A stretch of DNA of 64,000 bases, taken from positions 41,031,187-41,095,186 of the forward strand of contig NC_088301.1 in the NCBI RefSeq assembly GCF_032854445.1. The letters are read 5' to 3'. This DNA comes from Liolophura sinensis. Lineage: Eukaryota; Mollusca; Polyplacophora; Chitonida; Chitonidae. The notes beneath the pieces are model-generated. The model searched no databases, was not told the DNA's origin, and was given only the letters and a program-made list of their open reading frames with translations. Both the position numbers and the translations under genes were made by a program. Each line of letters starts with the position of its first letter. The stretch's first letter is position 1. This document shows positions 27,001 to 39,913 of the stretch, one piece after another.

Positions 27001-30000
27001 TGGCGTGAATTGGCAAGTTGCTAGGACGGATTATATGCCAAACTGGTATGTCGTGTCTGGTACTTCAGGACTGGATGCCCGCACAGTCAGCAGCACGGCC
27101 GGAGAGAAGTTAGACTTCGTGGCTGACTTCGTGAAACCTCGCCAGTGGAAACGTATGGACTTCGTATCTGAAGACGGGCAGCGACAGACAGACACGTACG
27201 ACCCATACTCATTGCGAGTACGCCACACGTTCAATGACGTCAACGATTTAGGAGAAGCTCCCCTGCTGATCATTCCCACACCGGTTCTTGTTCAAAAAAA
27301 CGACAAAAAGAAGGTTTACTTCGGAACTCACGACTGGGTGATCGTGGTAGATGATCAAGACACGGCTCTGAACAGTTCAGCTCAGTTCCTATCAAGTATG
27401 ATTTATATTTGTATCATTTCTTGTTTTCTCAAAACTTGCAGTAATGATTACGTTTGTGCTAGTGCATCTACTTAAATCGTTGTCTATTCCTGATTCGTAG
27501 CATTTGTCCTCGATGTATTTCTGAAGAGTATATATCAATGGTTACACGTGTCAACTAGGCCAACTATAATATGGCGCCACCAGTTTTTTTCCCTATAAAT
27601 GCAAAACGGCACGCGACAGTATGGGATGACAATATAAGGCAAGACAAGTTACTATTATTAGAGAACGAAATTGACTTCACTTATTCGTTAACTTGTAGTT
27701 TTAGATGAAAGAAAGCTTAAAACTGTATTGTGCTCCCCCCCCCCCCTCTGTTCTGTAAATTTATGGAAAGAATTTGAAAGAATTGTCAACAAATGAGCAA
27801 CCCTGAAAAGTAGCTAATCAACTTTATGTGTACTTATTTTTCAGAAAAATTAGGATTTCCGATAGTTTCTCAATCTCCAGATTTCCGCTATATACGTTTC
27901 CACGTTGGTTCACCAAACGTCATGATAAATGGCAAGCAGTCGAACAGCACAGAAACTTACGAGCTACGCGTAAACGGAGACAGCCAGTCTGTATCGATTA
28001 CATCCAATACATCAACGGGGGCTTTTTATGGCGTTCAGTCACTCATGAATGTGATGGACGAAAATTGGGAGTGCCCGGAGGTGACTGTCAAGGATGCTCC
28101 ACGTTACACATACAGAGGCATGCATCTCGACGTTGGAAGAAACTTCCACGGCAAGGAGTATGTGTTGAAGCTGTTAGATCTTATGGCAATGTACAAACTC
28201 AACAAATTCTACTTCCATCTGACAGATGATGAGGGGTGGCGACTGGAGATTCCTGGTCTTAAAGAGTTAACGACGGTATGAAGTTTAAACATTAGGTTCT
28301 ATAGAGTAATAGAACCTAATGAGTAATTCTTATATCAAGACTTGATGCCTACGACAACTTTGGCTTTAAATAGATGCAATGTTATGAACCTGTTGAATTC
28401 CTGTTTACATAAAAAATGAAAGAAATAATTCTGAAAAGGTATGAACCGCCACAGGACGTACGGAATGAACATACATGAACGATTTGTAGCTTGAGGTTCT
28501 TGTCTATAGTGAGAAACCGAGTTACATGTACCTACGATAAAAGGCAAAAATATTGCACAGAATCAAGACATACGCATCTTGTAACATGCAAGGCTATTTT
28601 TGTATCAAACGGTTTATGTTTGATTTAATTATTTGATTTATTTGATCATTGTTTTACGCCATACTCAAGAATATTTCACTTATGCGAGGGAGGCCACCTT
28701 TATGGTGGGAGGAAACTGTGCAGAGCCGAAGGGAAACCCACGACCATCCGAATTTTGCTGGAAGACTTTGCTACGCACGGCAAATTGTTTATTATATTGT
28801 CTGCTAAATGTTTGAATACAATTAGAAAAGTAGATACATTAATCGTGTCAAAAACACTCATAATCGACAAGATATCTGTCTATCGTTCAATTAGTTCAAT
28901 AGTCTCATTATCTTTTCACGCACACCTTATCTGTATCGTGTGCCACTTTTTTTCCCCAGATTGGTAGCAAACGTTGTTTTGACCTGGAGGAAAAACAGTG
29001 CGTGGTAAGCCAGTTAGGATCAGGGCCGACAGACCAGTCGAGTGGAACAGGATATTATACCGTTGCTGAATACCAAGAGATTTTGCGTTATGCTGCCGAA
29101 CGTCACATTGAAGTCATCCCGGAATTTGACATGCCAGGACATGGTCATGCAGCCATCATTGCTATGCAGGCACGCCACGACGCTCTGATGAGCCAGGGAA
29201 AAGCTTCCAACGCACGGGAGTATCTTCTCACAGACCCCAACGACACATCCGTTTACGAAAGCATTCAGATGTTCAATGATAACGCCATTAACCCTTGTAT
29301 GGATTCCACCTACAATTTCATACGGCATGTTGTTCGAGAAGTGGTTGAAATGCACGAAAACATCAACCCGCTGCGTATTTTCGATTTCGGTGGAGACGAA
29401 GTGGCGAAAGGCGCTTGGGAGAACTCTACAGAGTGCCAACACCTTATGGAGCGCCTGCGAAACCTGCAAGACGCGAAAGACCTGAAGGAGTACATGGTGC
29501 GGAACATAGCGGACATTACAGCTTGGTTCGGCGTAAACATGGGCGCCTGGGAGGACGGACTGATGGGCAGGGACAACTCTCCTTACGACATCAACAAGCT
29601 GGCCAATGAGAACGTGTACGCTTACGCTTGGGACAACGTCTGGGAGTGGGGAGCCTCAAACAGACCCCACAAGCTTGCCAACGCTAACTTTAAGGTAAGC
29701 TATATTATTATTATTATTTTATACTGTAATGTATACATATATACAAAAGCAATCAGGAAAATTCCAAAACCTGATATTAGCGGGATATAATATCTGGTTA
29801 AGAAAAGAGGTATACGTTCTCTGTATATAACGAAAATTGTCCTGACTTTTCTCTCCTGAAAATTGTCTTGAAACAATGCACAATATTCACAGAATAGTTG
29901 CGATAGAGAAGGAGAACATTGACTTAAAACATGAGGGTCAAAGTGCCTTAGATTATCCACCAAATTATTGCTGAATCCGAATCATTAATTCGGATGAAAA

Positions 30001-33000
30001 ATCAGGCTAGTTATAGTTGACAGAATAAAAATCGAGGAATATCTAATTAATGCTTATGATGTTCAGGTTGTGATGGCTCAAGCAACCCACTTGTACTTTG
30101 ACCATCCATACGAGCCAGATCCGGAGGAACGGGGCTACTACTGGGCACCGAGGTTCACGGACACCCGGAAAACGTTCGGTTTTATGCCAGACAACCTTTA
30201 TGCCAACGTAGACTACACCCGGATGGGCGCAGTTTTGACAGAAGAGGAACTATGTAAAGAAGTTAAAGGGGTTAGCCAATGTGTCCCGTTGTTAAACCCG
30301 GAAAATGTCGAAGGTAATTTAAACAGGTAGTTCATTAGTTATTGACATGCTTTCTCACGAAAAAGCTGTGTGGATTTTTTTTATAAACAACTGTTACGTT
30401 TCTGAAGACAGGCATACTTATAACGAAAAGATGAAATAAGACAGATAATATCGTGAAAGCTTTTTCTACCTGTAGGAAAGAGATTAACTCTTTGCTTTGA
30501 TCTGTGTACAGTATATGTTGCAAGAAGTCTTTGAAGACGTAGGCATCATAATTCCCACTGCAAGAGCTAGCAAACAGTTTACTTAGTCAACGCCGTGTAT
30601 TCTAGTTTCATTGTGCAAATAGAAGATCTTTATTTACCTGGCAACGTATAGTGTAATAACGGTGACCCGGCCGCTTGTCCCAAATAAAGTTATCAGGTTT
30701 TAAGCTATACCCTGGCCTTATGCCTGTGGTTTCGACTTCATACCATGTCTCGCAAACATTTATCTACGTTGATAGTTGGCTTATTGACTCTCCACGATAT
30801 ATATTAACCACATTTGTCAGGCTGATCTTCCTCATTCCTTGAAGACCTTGCAGTCACATGTTTCCATTGCATTCGTTTTCATAATGTGACTTTTCGTCTG
30901 TAATCTTTCAAAAAGCCACTGACTTCAAGATACAATGTTGTACTGAACAACTTGTCACGAAATAAAAAATACATCCGTGTACACGCGGATAGATTGATGT
31001 TCTATTTATATTTGACATGCACATGTAAATTCTAATTATACTTTAATATGGACTTATGCTTACAAACTTAGTCTCTAGTATTGAAAACGAACCATATGAA
31101 CTTGGCCTGGCGCGGCGCACGGTCAGATAATAACAAATGCAAACAAGAAGCTGAACCTTTTATTTTCAACACATGCATGTATGGAAGAGAAAATACCAGT
31201 ATTGAAACAAGATATTAAGACAGTGTACACGTGTGCAAAGCATAAACAAATATTTATTTTATTTTTTTTTTTTTACTTGTTTGTTTGATTGTTGTTTAAC
31301 GCCATGGTTTATATAATTATTGCATCAGAAATAGAGTATGTACAAGTACAATACGTTAATATTGTACAATAGGCAAAATTGAATGAAAAGCAAGAGTTTG
31401 CAGATGAATTGGGGTCCACAAACAGTGGTCTCGATTTTGTTCCTTGGCCTGTATACATAAATGTGGTCTGATCGATAACATAAAGCCAGAAGATCATACC
31501 TTTTTTTTCAAAATGTTGTCTTCATATCGTTTATATGTCCAGGTACCATTTATGTACATGTCCTTGTCTCAAGGTTGCTATACTTTGTGTGCATTTGCAC
31601 CAAAATCCATAAACTTGTAGCATCCATAAACTTGTAGCATTTGCTAGATCCTGTATATTGTGTGACGATTTAAATTAAAGTCACAAGTTATTGCTGTTAA
31701 AACTAGTGTGTCAAGGTTATTCCATCAAACGCCTTCACTCCAAGTTTCTTAATTTTTTCAGTGGGTAAATACTTTTCTTGTAAATAATATGGACAAAGCG
31801 TCCAGAATCTCTGACGTTCTCCTTCATGAGTGTATATAATTCCGCTTAACCCGGCGCTGAGGCGTGTATATTCATCGTGTTGAATTAGATCACCACGTTA
31901 AACAATTCCAATCAAAGCGCAACTGAGGTAGGTGTTTTGTTATCGACAACTTATATTCCAGCATGGTACACGATTTGAATACTGACTTCACTCAGTCGCT
32001 CAGAACATACCTTGCGTCTTTCCACCATCACTGAAAACTGTTCACCGCTTCTCTGCATGATTCAGTCCTATTATTGTACTTTATATACTTTCTTAGTTCT
32101 TTAGTAGTTTGTGTTATACATGGTTTTGGGAATTGGCCTTGCGATTATTAACCCGGAATGTCCTTATTGTTTGACGGTTGATATACGAATGTCTGTTGCG
32201 ACGCATAGATACTTCTTCATACTTGAAAATATTTTTCCACGTCCTAACATTAAAGATTTGTTGATCTAAAAGGGAATTCCTTGCAGAAGTATAAACTCTT
32301 AAAATCTTTCTGAACTGATTTAGGTTATATGGACATCAGAATATACCCATGAAGTACACTGTTTCACTGGTATCAATGTCCTTTACGCAGTTCATCAGAC
32401 TCCGATTTAATGCACGGTTTATTCCCCTGACATATAGGCATGCAAGGCCACCTTTGGTCAGAGACGGTCCGGACAGACGAACAGACCGATTACATGATCT
32501 TCCCGCGGTTACTCGCGCTTGCCGAGAGAGCTTGGCACAAGGCTGACTGGGAAGATGTCAAGGACGTGAACAAGAGGAAAAAAATGCGCAACGCAGATTG
32601 GGAAAAGTTCGCCAACACGTTGGGCTACAGGGAACTGAAGAGGCTTGATAATCTAGGAGTGAAATATCGTGTCCCTCAACCAGGCGCGCAGTAAGAGATG
32701 TGTTTTTATATATTACGCCGGGTATTCAATCGCTGTTCAGGTCGTCAACCGGAAAAACAAAAGCTTCATGCAGTAAACTTAACACAGATATAACACCTGG
32801 GGACGTTTAATGTAAGCTAAGCTTACTTGTGTTATATAATAAAGCAACTGTATTGAATGTAAGGTTATATTAATTGCTATATGAGTATGGAGTATATGAT
32901 AAAAACTTAGGTAATCAGGTAATACCAATCTGCCCTGGGCTTATTCTTCGGGTATTTAAAGGGATACAGAATACATTCTGATTGAGTGCCCAGAGCTAGC

Positions 33001-33821
33001 CTAAGCTGAATTTTAGGTATGGCATATTTATTCAAGCGTGACTAAGGTTGCATAGTTTAACCCAGGAGACCCTATCTCCATTGTCAGTCAATCAGCGTAG
33101 ATTCTGTATCCCTTTAAGCGTAGGTTTTTGAATATACTGAACGAATTTTATAGGGATCTAAGTAATAAAGTATACACTTGCTGTATTTATTTCTTCCTAC
33201 AGTCTTGTTGGCAACAAACTCTCAACTAATGTGGCGTTTCCTGGCCTGGTGGTAGAACACAGCTCAGATGGGGGTGAAACCTGGTGCTCAGAAAAAGGGA
33301 TATCTCTATCTGGAAGAGTTCAGTTTAGAACGAGGTACAGTGTGTATATCGATTTGAAAGCGACAGTTACAATTGTTAATTTACCTTGAATATAACACTA
33401 AGTTTCGGATACAAACACGAGATGTTATAACATCACAAGGTGATCCGTAACAGCCTTAAGAGAGAGAACATGTTTCATCAACTCGAGAATAATCAGAAGG
33501 AGACCATATACACTATCAATATCGGTTCCAGGAGAGATACTACAGGTGCACATGATTCTGTCATGCAAATTCTATACAATATAACCAGATGAGTTGAACT
33601 AGCTCAGTTGTATAACTCAGATTTTTGAGTCTGTTGACCCAAACTTTTCTCTCAGCGTCCTTACATGCCTCTTGCTTTGTTTTAGGTCTGCAGATGGCGG
33701 GCGCACAAGTCGTATAGAATCGATGGAGGCCAGCAAATCAACAAATATTCAAAGTAATTGTTCACTTTTATTTTCTTATGTATTGTTGTTAACAGTATGC
33801 ATTTTCTCTAGGCTTTATTGA
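18013..33821 (+). CDS. GH20 gene B: secreted chitobiase-like protein with His-to-Asp change and hydrophobic C-terminal tail
   Basis: Exons: 18013-18079, 26667-27395, 27845-28275, 28960-29694, 30067-30313, 32438-32690, 33203-33334, 33686-33821. All have GT/AG borders and join to one 909-aa frame. Exon 1 encodes a signal peptide (hydrophobic ILVLLLC), with cleavage plausible before AELDYM. Domains: CHB_HEX (about 30-230, DWALYFCFI), GH20b (about 270-390), GH20 barrel (about 390-800) and C-terminal Ig-like (about 820-885). DMPGH, AWED, YAWDN, THLYFD and GHLWSE are present, but HxGGDE reads DFGGDE (D551, with catalytic pair D555-E556). The last 14 or so hydrophobic residues (LLFSYVLLLTVCIF) follow a polar Ser/Asn-rich stretch, suggesting a GPI-anchor signal or membrane tail; the paralogues lack it. 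Intron 1 is 8.6 kb and SINE-rich. An ATTAAA at 34655-34660 is a weak poly(A) candidate. Confidence 0.93.
19624..19891 (-). mobile_element. Full-length SINE with 12-bp target-site duplication
   Basis: The tail (TTTATT repeats) is at the left and the tRNA-like head (ACTGAGCCACGGAGGCC) at the right. The flanks CCAGGTTTAAAT at 19612-19623 and 19892-19903 are identical, so the insertion boundaries are exact and the copy is fairly young. Confidence 0.92.
20439..20634 (-). mobile_element. 5'-truncated SINE with target-site duplication
   Basis: The tail and body of the same SINE, ending within the B-box region (TTGAACTCACAGCGACC). The flanks GATGACCCAGTAA (20426-20438) and GATGACCCTGTAA (20635-20647) differ at one base. 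The truncation thus dates from the insertion itself. Confidence 0.9.
21479..21747 (-). mobile_element. Full-length SINE
   Basis: Complete tail-to-head copy in reverse orientation, ending AACTGAGCCACGGAGGCC. Near-identical flanks TCAATATAG (21470-21478) and TCGATATAG (21748-21756) suggest the target-site duplication. Confidence 0.88.
25450..25660. repeat. AT-rich dispersed repeat with ACAGAATATTCTGT palindrome
   Basis: Contains a perfect 14-bp palindrome ACAGAATATTCTGT at 25513-25526 and several AATATTCT or ATTCTGT echoes. A 20-base stretch at 25459-25478 recurs exactly at 22423-22442, and both are followed by AGATTATT and TTTTTTGAG, so the two sites look like copies of one undescribed element. 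Confidence 0.6.
26008..26239 (-). mobile_element. Diverged SINE just upstream of gene B exon 2
   Basis: Reverse-orientation tail, body and degraded head (ACCGTATTCAAGAATATTTTAC, AGCCCGGGGGAAACCCACG, CACAGAGGCCCCC). Part of the segment between body and head is missing. It lies about 430 bp before the exon 2 acceptor. Confidence 0.8.
28626..28775 (-). mobile_element. SINE fragment in intron 3 of gene B
   Basis: Tail and body in reverse orientation: TTATTTGATCATTGTTTTACG, ATGGTGGGAGGAAAC, CACGACCATCCG. The head is missing. Confidence 0.8.
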
Positions 33822-36110
33822 TGACAAATATAATTTTAGTACCATCTTACGCAAAGGTTTGCTCTTACTGCAGCAGAATTGTTTTATTGCCTTGAAATTG
33901 GACCAGGTAATTTTCAGTGCCAGTTAAATTAAACGGATGACAGTTACAAAAGGTAAGGTTAGTGATAACAGAAATTTCGGCTTAACCATGAATGATGATT
34001 CACTGTCTGTCACATATTCATTGTCTTTCATAATACCTCCCATAACAAAAAAAAAATGATATTCCTGAGCCGTAAAAGGATAACAAAATGTGAACACACA
34101 TCTGTACAACAGTAAAGCTGAAGCACCGTTGTGTAAAAGTACGTAAAACTATCTGACACTCGTTTTGCACAATCAAAATTTAAAATTTGTTCTTTTGAAT
34201 TGGATCGTGGCTTTATTTTCATCCTTAAGTCAAATTTAGAAACAAAATCAGCTGTATATCGGAACTAAGTAAAAAGTTGTAGGAGAAAAATTAATTTTCT
34301 TATGCTTCCCATATTTTTCCAGGTAACAGCTCTCTCACGTTGTAAAATATAAGTATACTTCGATGTACTGCATGTATATTGCTTATTGGGAAGGTTTGAA
34401 TATTCACAGGTTTTTTAGTGTTTTGATGAGACCTAACAGAAGGGATTATTATAGTATTCCTGACAATTTTCGTTATTTCATGACTAACACTATTAATAAC
34501 AAAATTAGATTATCTGTACCGTCAAGAAATCAGATTTTTATGACACATTGTGTTGAAGAAATTTGATGTTAATTCAAAAACTCTTATAAATGTTCTATGC
34601 TTGAAGTAGGTGTGATTGTTTTAATGTCATATTCAAATACAATTTAAATATATGATTAAAAATTATACAATAATTAGTTTGTAACTAAACGTAATACTTT
34701 CCTTATTCCGCGTATTTTGCGTGTTATAAGTTAAGCCGATTATGTACCAACATAGTTTATAAAATCTGTTCACAAACCCAACTGACAAAGAAATCAACAT
34801 TTGCATAATTTATAATTATACAAGTGTACATATTCAAACAGCATGCAGTCTAACATACAGTAATGCTCTAATTTGAATTTCATTGGAATACTGAGCGAAT
34901 TCAGATTGAAGAAGTGTTTGGGGTCAACCAAGTGCATGTGGTTCATGTAACATAACACGAAAATAACGCTATAGAACAAACAGGGATTGGGGCTAACCCC
35001 AAACCTTTGCTTCCAAACACTAACTCAGCGTACAAGAATTTCCAGGAAACTCAAACCTAAAGCTAGACACTTTCACCAGAGCCGTTGACACCGACCTGAA
35101 CCCCAACCAGCCAACCAGACTTCAACCTACAGATGGAATTTTCTATCGCTATCTGCACTAAAAATACAGCTGATTGTGTACTTGTATTTTGTATTTTCAG
35201 GTATATTAAGCAAACAGTGTTGTACATTAACATGTAAAAGTATATTGTTACAGGGAGAGAATCACCAATATTTTTGCAAAAATATTCAATATGGCCGGTA
35301 TAAATAGCATTGTGATCTTCCAGCATCTTTGTATATGATTTTATTCTCTTGGCATTGATCTTGGCGGATGTGTTTTATACAGGTAATTTTGAAATTGTCA
35401 TAAGTGTAACGCACTGTTGAAAATATCATATACATGTGCATATATAACTGTAGGTAAACTGTTATATTATATTGTTATATTAAACTCCATGTATATTGGT
35501 GATTTTATGGTTATTAATTTCTATTGCTGTTTTAAAAATACATACATTCCATTTATTAAGGTATTGAAATCTGACACTAAGTTGATTTATTTTGTACGAT
35601 GTGTGTGTGTTTACTTCATGGCAATAGTCCAGATCCATTTCACTTATTCACAGGTAAGGTATTTTGGCACATCTGTATAGACGAAAGGAGCAGTAAGGAA
35701 TCTGCGTTTAGTCCGCTACCGCACCTCTCCAGAAACCTATCTAACCAAGTTTCCGACATAAAATTGCAGATAGTCGATCTATATATAGTGCGACCAGGAT
35801 TTTCACAAAACGTCTTAAATCAATATTTCGTAATTTTTCTCGTAACTGACGTCAACTTTTGTATGGCAGTATAACTTAGACAACGTCTTTTCCAAAAACC
35901 AGTTACGAGAAATAGGACTGAAGTATGTGAAGGTGACCACTGTAGCTTTCTTGTTCCGGTCGAAAATACTTCATACTTCGCTATTATTATTCGGTTATTG
36001 TATTGTCGGCTTTACGGGGTTTTACCTTGAGTACAACAGTATATATGAACAGGTACGTGTTACAAAAACTGTATCAATGGCCCCATATACTATACCTTTA
36101 AGGGATAATT

Positions 36111-36375
36111 GGGGTCTCCGTGGACCAGTCGGTTTGCGCGCTAGCGCAGCGTAATGACCCAGGAGCCTCTCACCAGTGCGGTCGCTGTGAGTTCAAGTCC
36201 AGCTCATGCTGGCTTCCTCTCCGGCCGTAAGTGGGAAGATCTGTCAGCAACCTGCGAGATGGTCGTTGGTTTCCCCCGGGCTCTGCCCGGTTTCCTCCCA
36301 CAATAATGCTGGCCGCCGTCGTATAAGTGAAATATTCTTGAGTACGGCGTAAAACACCAATCAAATAAATAAATA
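36111..36375 (+). mobile_element. Full-length SINE with perfect 11-bp target-site duplication
   Basis: Starts GGGGTCTCCGTGGACCAGTC and ends AATCAAATAAATAAAT. AAGGGATAATT occurs at 36100-36110 and 36376-36386. This copy gives the cleanest definition of the element: about 265 bp, tRNA-like head, no poly(A) but a short AAAT-repeat tail. Confidence 0.95.
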
Positions 36376-36412
36376 AAGGGATAATTGTTCTTCGGATATT
36401 GTCATCCTAGCA

Positions 36413-36765
36413 TTTGTATGCATGCTTGGGGTTTAACGTCGTACATAACACTTTTTCAATCACATGACGACGACGGAGTCATTAGGTGTGTGTACATATA
36501 TTGTGTCTTGTAGCAAGGTGAGTGTATGCCGCAAAAGTGCTGCCGGCTCTGAAGTATCATGCCGAAGACACCAGACAAGGCACCCCACTTAGTCACAATA
36601 TACGGACAACGGACCAGCCAGTCATTTTTTGGCTCTAACCTATAGGTGCTGAGTGCCAAGCAAGGCAGCAGCAAATACCATTTTAAAGTTTTTGGTATGA
36701 CTCGACCCAGGCTTGATCCCGACTTCGAAGTGGACGCTCTAACCATTTAGCCACCGAAGCGGTCG
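36413..36765 (-). mobile_element. Second tRNA-derived SINE family, copy 1
   Basis: On the - strand the head reads GACCGCTTCGGTGGCTAAATGG (A-box-like TGGCTAAATGG), then GGGATCAAGCC (B-box-like). The body runs to a tail containing CGACGTTAAACCCCAAGC. Sequence is unrelated to the common SINE. A second copy begins near 39914. Confidence 0.75.
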
Positions 36766-38367
36766 AACTAGCATTGGTAACCAATGTACGTATACTTGTA
36801 TATCTTATTGTCTGAGCCCACTTTTACAAAGCTCATGAAACCGATTTTTCCAACCTTTTCTCGTAAAATAATTTTGCCTAATGGTGCTACGACTTAGACA
36901 AGGTTTTTTTTTTCTCGAAAACTGTTTCAATAAATACGAAATATTAAGTTTTTCGAAAGTCGCAGATCGAGATGTATATCGCTTTTGGTGCCCAGCTTGT
37001 CAAGCGTTTCCATGCGATACTGGTAGGAACTTTCAACCCCATTTAAACCTTTATAGGTAGATTTCTTTTGACTTGTAGGCCAAAAATTCAGGAAAAATTT
37101 CTTTAACATATGCTGCAGATAGAGCAAAGTAAGCGACAATAGGAAAGTGTACATCTTCCATAATTCATTGGATAAGCTGTTTATGCTATGCCAGTTAAAT
37201 TGCGTAAAGCAGAGCAGCAACGATTCCATTCCGTGTTACAGCTGCATATACAGCCAAAGGTCTGACGAATTTCCTCGTCAAAACTGTGACGTGCATGGTA
37301 AAATTCATACATTTTGACTGGTGGAAAAAGGAGGGAAGTTCATCAATACCGTTATAAGATTTATACTTTTTATGGGAGTTTTTGGATATCTTGCTTTATA
37401 AGTGTGAAAACTGCTTTTGTGGATCGGCTGAAAGTGATTAGTGACACCAGGTGTTGTTGATGTGTGGAAATTTGTGAAAGAAAATGCTATTATAGGCTGG
37501 CCAGTAAAGCGGTGCAACCACAAGCGAAGAACCCAGGAACCCATTCTTCAGGCAAGGGTCCAGCGCGCTGAAACATGCAGATTCAATAATTGTACATTTA
37601 TATGTATCTCGAATGAATAAATGAATGATTATGGCTTAACGCCACATCGGCAATATTTCAGCCATATCGTGGCGAGAACACAGTGACAACACGAGTTTAA
37701 GGTTTTCGATATGATAGTGTTAACATCAAAAGTAAAACAAAAATTAAAGACATGTTTAAAATCAGATAAAATATGTACCTCGACAAACTGTTAACTTACC
37801 CACTGTAGATGTTGAGAAGAGAGGATCAGACATCATCAATATGAAAAGTACTGGCCCGTTTTGCAAAGTTGCTATAACGTGGGCAAGGTTATATGTGCCC
37901 CTGGTCGCAAATAATCGGTTAAATACGGCCATGCATTTCCCTCTTTTCAGGCAGGACCTAGACCCACGGTTACTGTAATTCGAGTTCGTGATAATGCTAA
38001 GATGTGGATAAATCACCTCCAACACCATCGCTAAACAGGAATCCGATATTTTCATAACGCCATAATATAAATTCTAATAAGCCTATCCAAGCACTGTCAA
38101 ATTTTCTCCCATATTTAACGTCAACCCAAAACACCAAGGGGTAACAAATCGTTGACATGGCTATATTCATCCAGCTACATATATCGCATTCATTTGCTAT
38201 TATATAATGAAATTCTTCACGAATACAATTAAGGTCCAAGTAGCTCACATTAAGCTTGCACGCTACCATTATAGTGCTGCTAGATATGTAGAATGAGACA
38301 GAGCACCGTAGAGAAAGAAAGTTTTGTAACGTTGTGACAATATACATTGTTTTTGTTTAAACTGATA

Positions 38368-38526
38368 TTTATTTATTTATTTATTTATTTATTTATTTGA
38401 TTGCTGTTTTACGCCGTACTCAAGAATACGGTGGGTGGAAACCGGGCAGAGCCCGGGGGAAACCCACGACCATCCGCAGGTTGGTGGCAGACCTTCCCAC
38501 ATACGGCCGGAGAGGAAGCCAGCATG
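38368..38526 (-). mobile_element. Truncated, internally deleted SINE with 13-bp target-site duplication
   Basis: GTTTAAACTGATA is repeated at 38355-38367 and 38527-38539. Inside are an expanded TTTA-repeat tail, then tail and body with about 30 bp missing between CAAGAATA and CGGTGGGTGG. The head is absent. Confidence 0.92.
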
Positions 38527-39913
38527 GTTTAAACTGATAAGCTCTCCTTGTGTAAACCTACTGCGTAATGATTGGGTAATAATAGAATAGCCTCGGTTAC
38601 CACATACTCCTTCCACGATGTTAATAAAGTTGTACAAACATAATCTGTTAATAATTAATCTGTCCATGTCAAAAGACGTGACAACGAAACATTACACGTT
38701 TACCCTTTGAAGACATAACTTCTGAAGTGACAGCATTCTGTAGAAAGATCTGGAAGTTCGGGAAGGTCTATCATAGAATCTTAGAAGCTTGTTTTCAGCA
38801 TTATTTTGAGTAATATATTGCGACCGCTGCAATATATATGTATAGCAGGTAAATTTAGAATGCTATGTAATCTGTTTCTTTTAACTAGTGTATATTAAAC
38901 AATCGGTAAAATCACTCTTAGCCTCTACCAAAATTGTCTTTCGTCAGTGACACACAACACAGTTATAAGTTCTACATAATTATATTATGGACATCCTAAA
39001 TATTGAGTTATGGCATTTTTCATAAAAAAAAGAAACGGGGGTGGGGGGGGGACGCCCCATTATCCTTCATTGCTTCACCGTTATTCTTAAAGTAGTATTA
39101 GGGCCAGGCCCATTCGAACACATAGGGAGACACAGCGCAAGCGGGAGATTTCAGGATAAACACAGAGCGAGGGGCGTATAAAAATACCCATATGTTTTCC
39201 TAGGTGATATACTCTCATCGTCCAAAGCCATCTGGTTTTGCCGTCAATTCAGTCACAGCCAGAAATTTAAAAAGGCTTATATCTGAAGTCTTTAAAGTAG
39301 GAAGATACGCCATTTTTGTAGCCAAATTGGTATTTGACTGATAACAATGGTCTAATCCTCAGGCCAGATAAAGAAATCGCGCAGATCCCAGGAAGAAACC
39401 AAAACGCATGGTATACCTGAAGCAGGGTTTCACTTATCAACGAGACCCCTGCTCGATTGTGGCCCGTTATCTGCATCGAAAAAAAAAAAAAAGATTCTCT
39501 AGATGGACGAATTACCGCCAGTTTTGTTTAAAAACACTTTTGAAGACTTTATAATGGCTTATTGTAAACACAGGTACCAAACCAGACGGAAATCAATGCA
39601 ATATATTAAACAAATGTGAACTTCCCATATTACATGTGGATAGGCTTCTGCAAAATTCCGGATATATACTATGGCCCCATTTCTGTTTAATGAGGGGATC
39701 GTGGGAAAAAACGAACCAAAATGGGGAGGACAACGAGAATGGAGGAAACGTTGCTCGATTCTTCGGAGTAATGCATGCAATGACATTAGTCTACAAAGAC
39801 TTAATCAAAAGCACCGTGGAGTCACGATGCACCAACTTATTTTTATATTATAATAATAGCCGTTCATTAGTAAAAAAAAATGGTAATATTCTTTAACTGA
39901 AGAGAAAGATTAT

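Noticed and set aside
36111-36200. tRNA gene
   Set aside because: Only tRNA-like A and B boxes at the head of a SINE; no full cloverleaf and the copy has retroposon target-site duplications.
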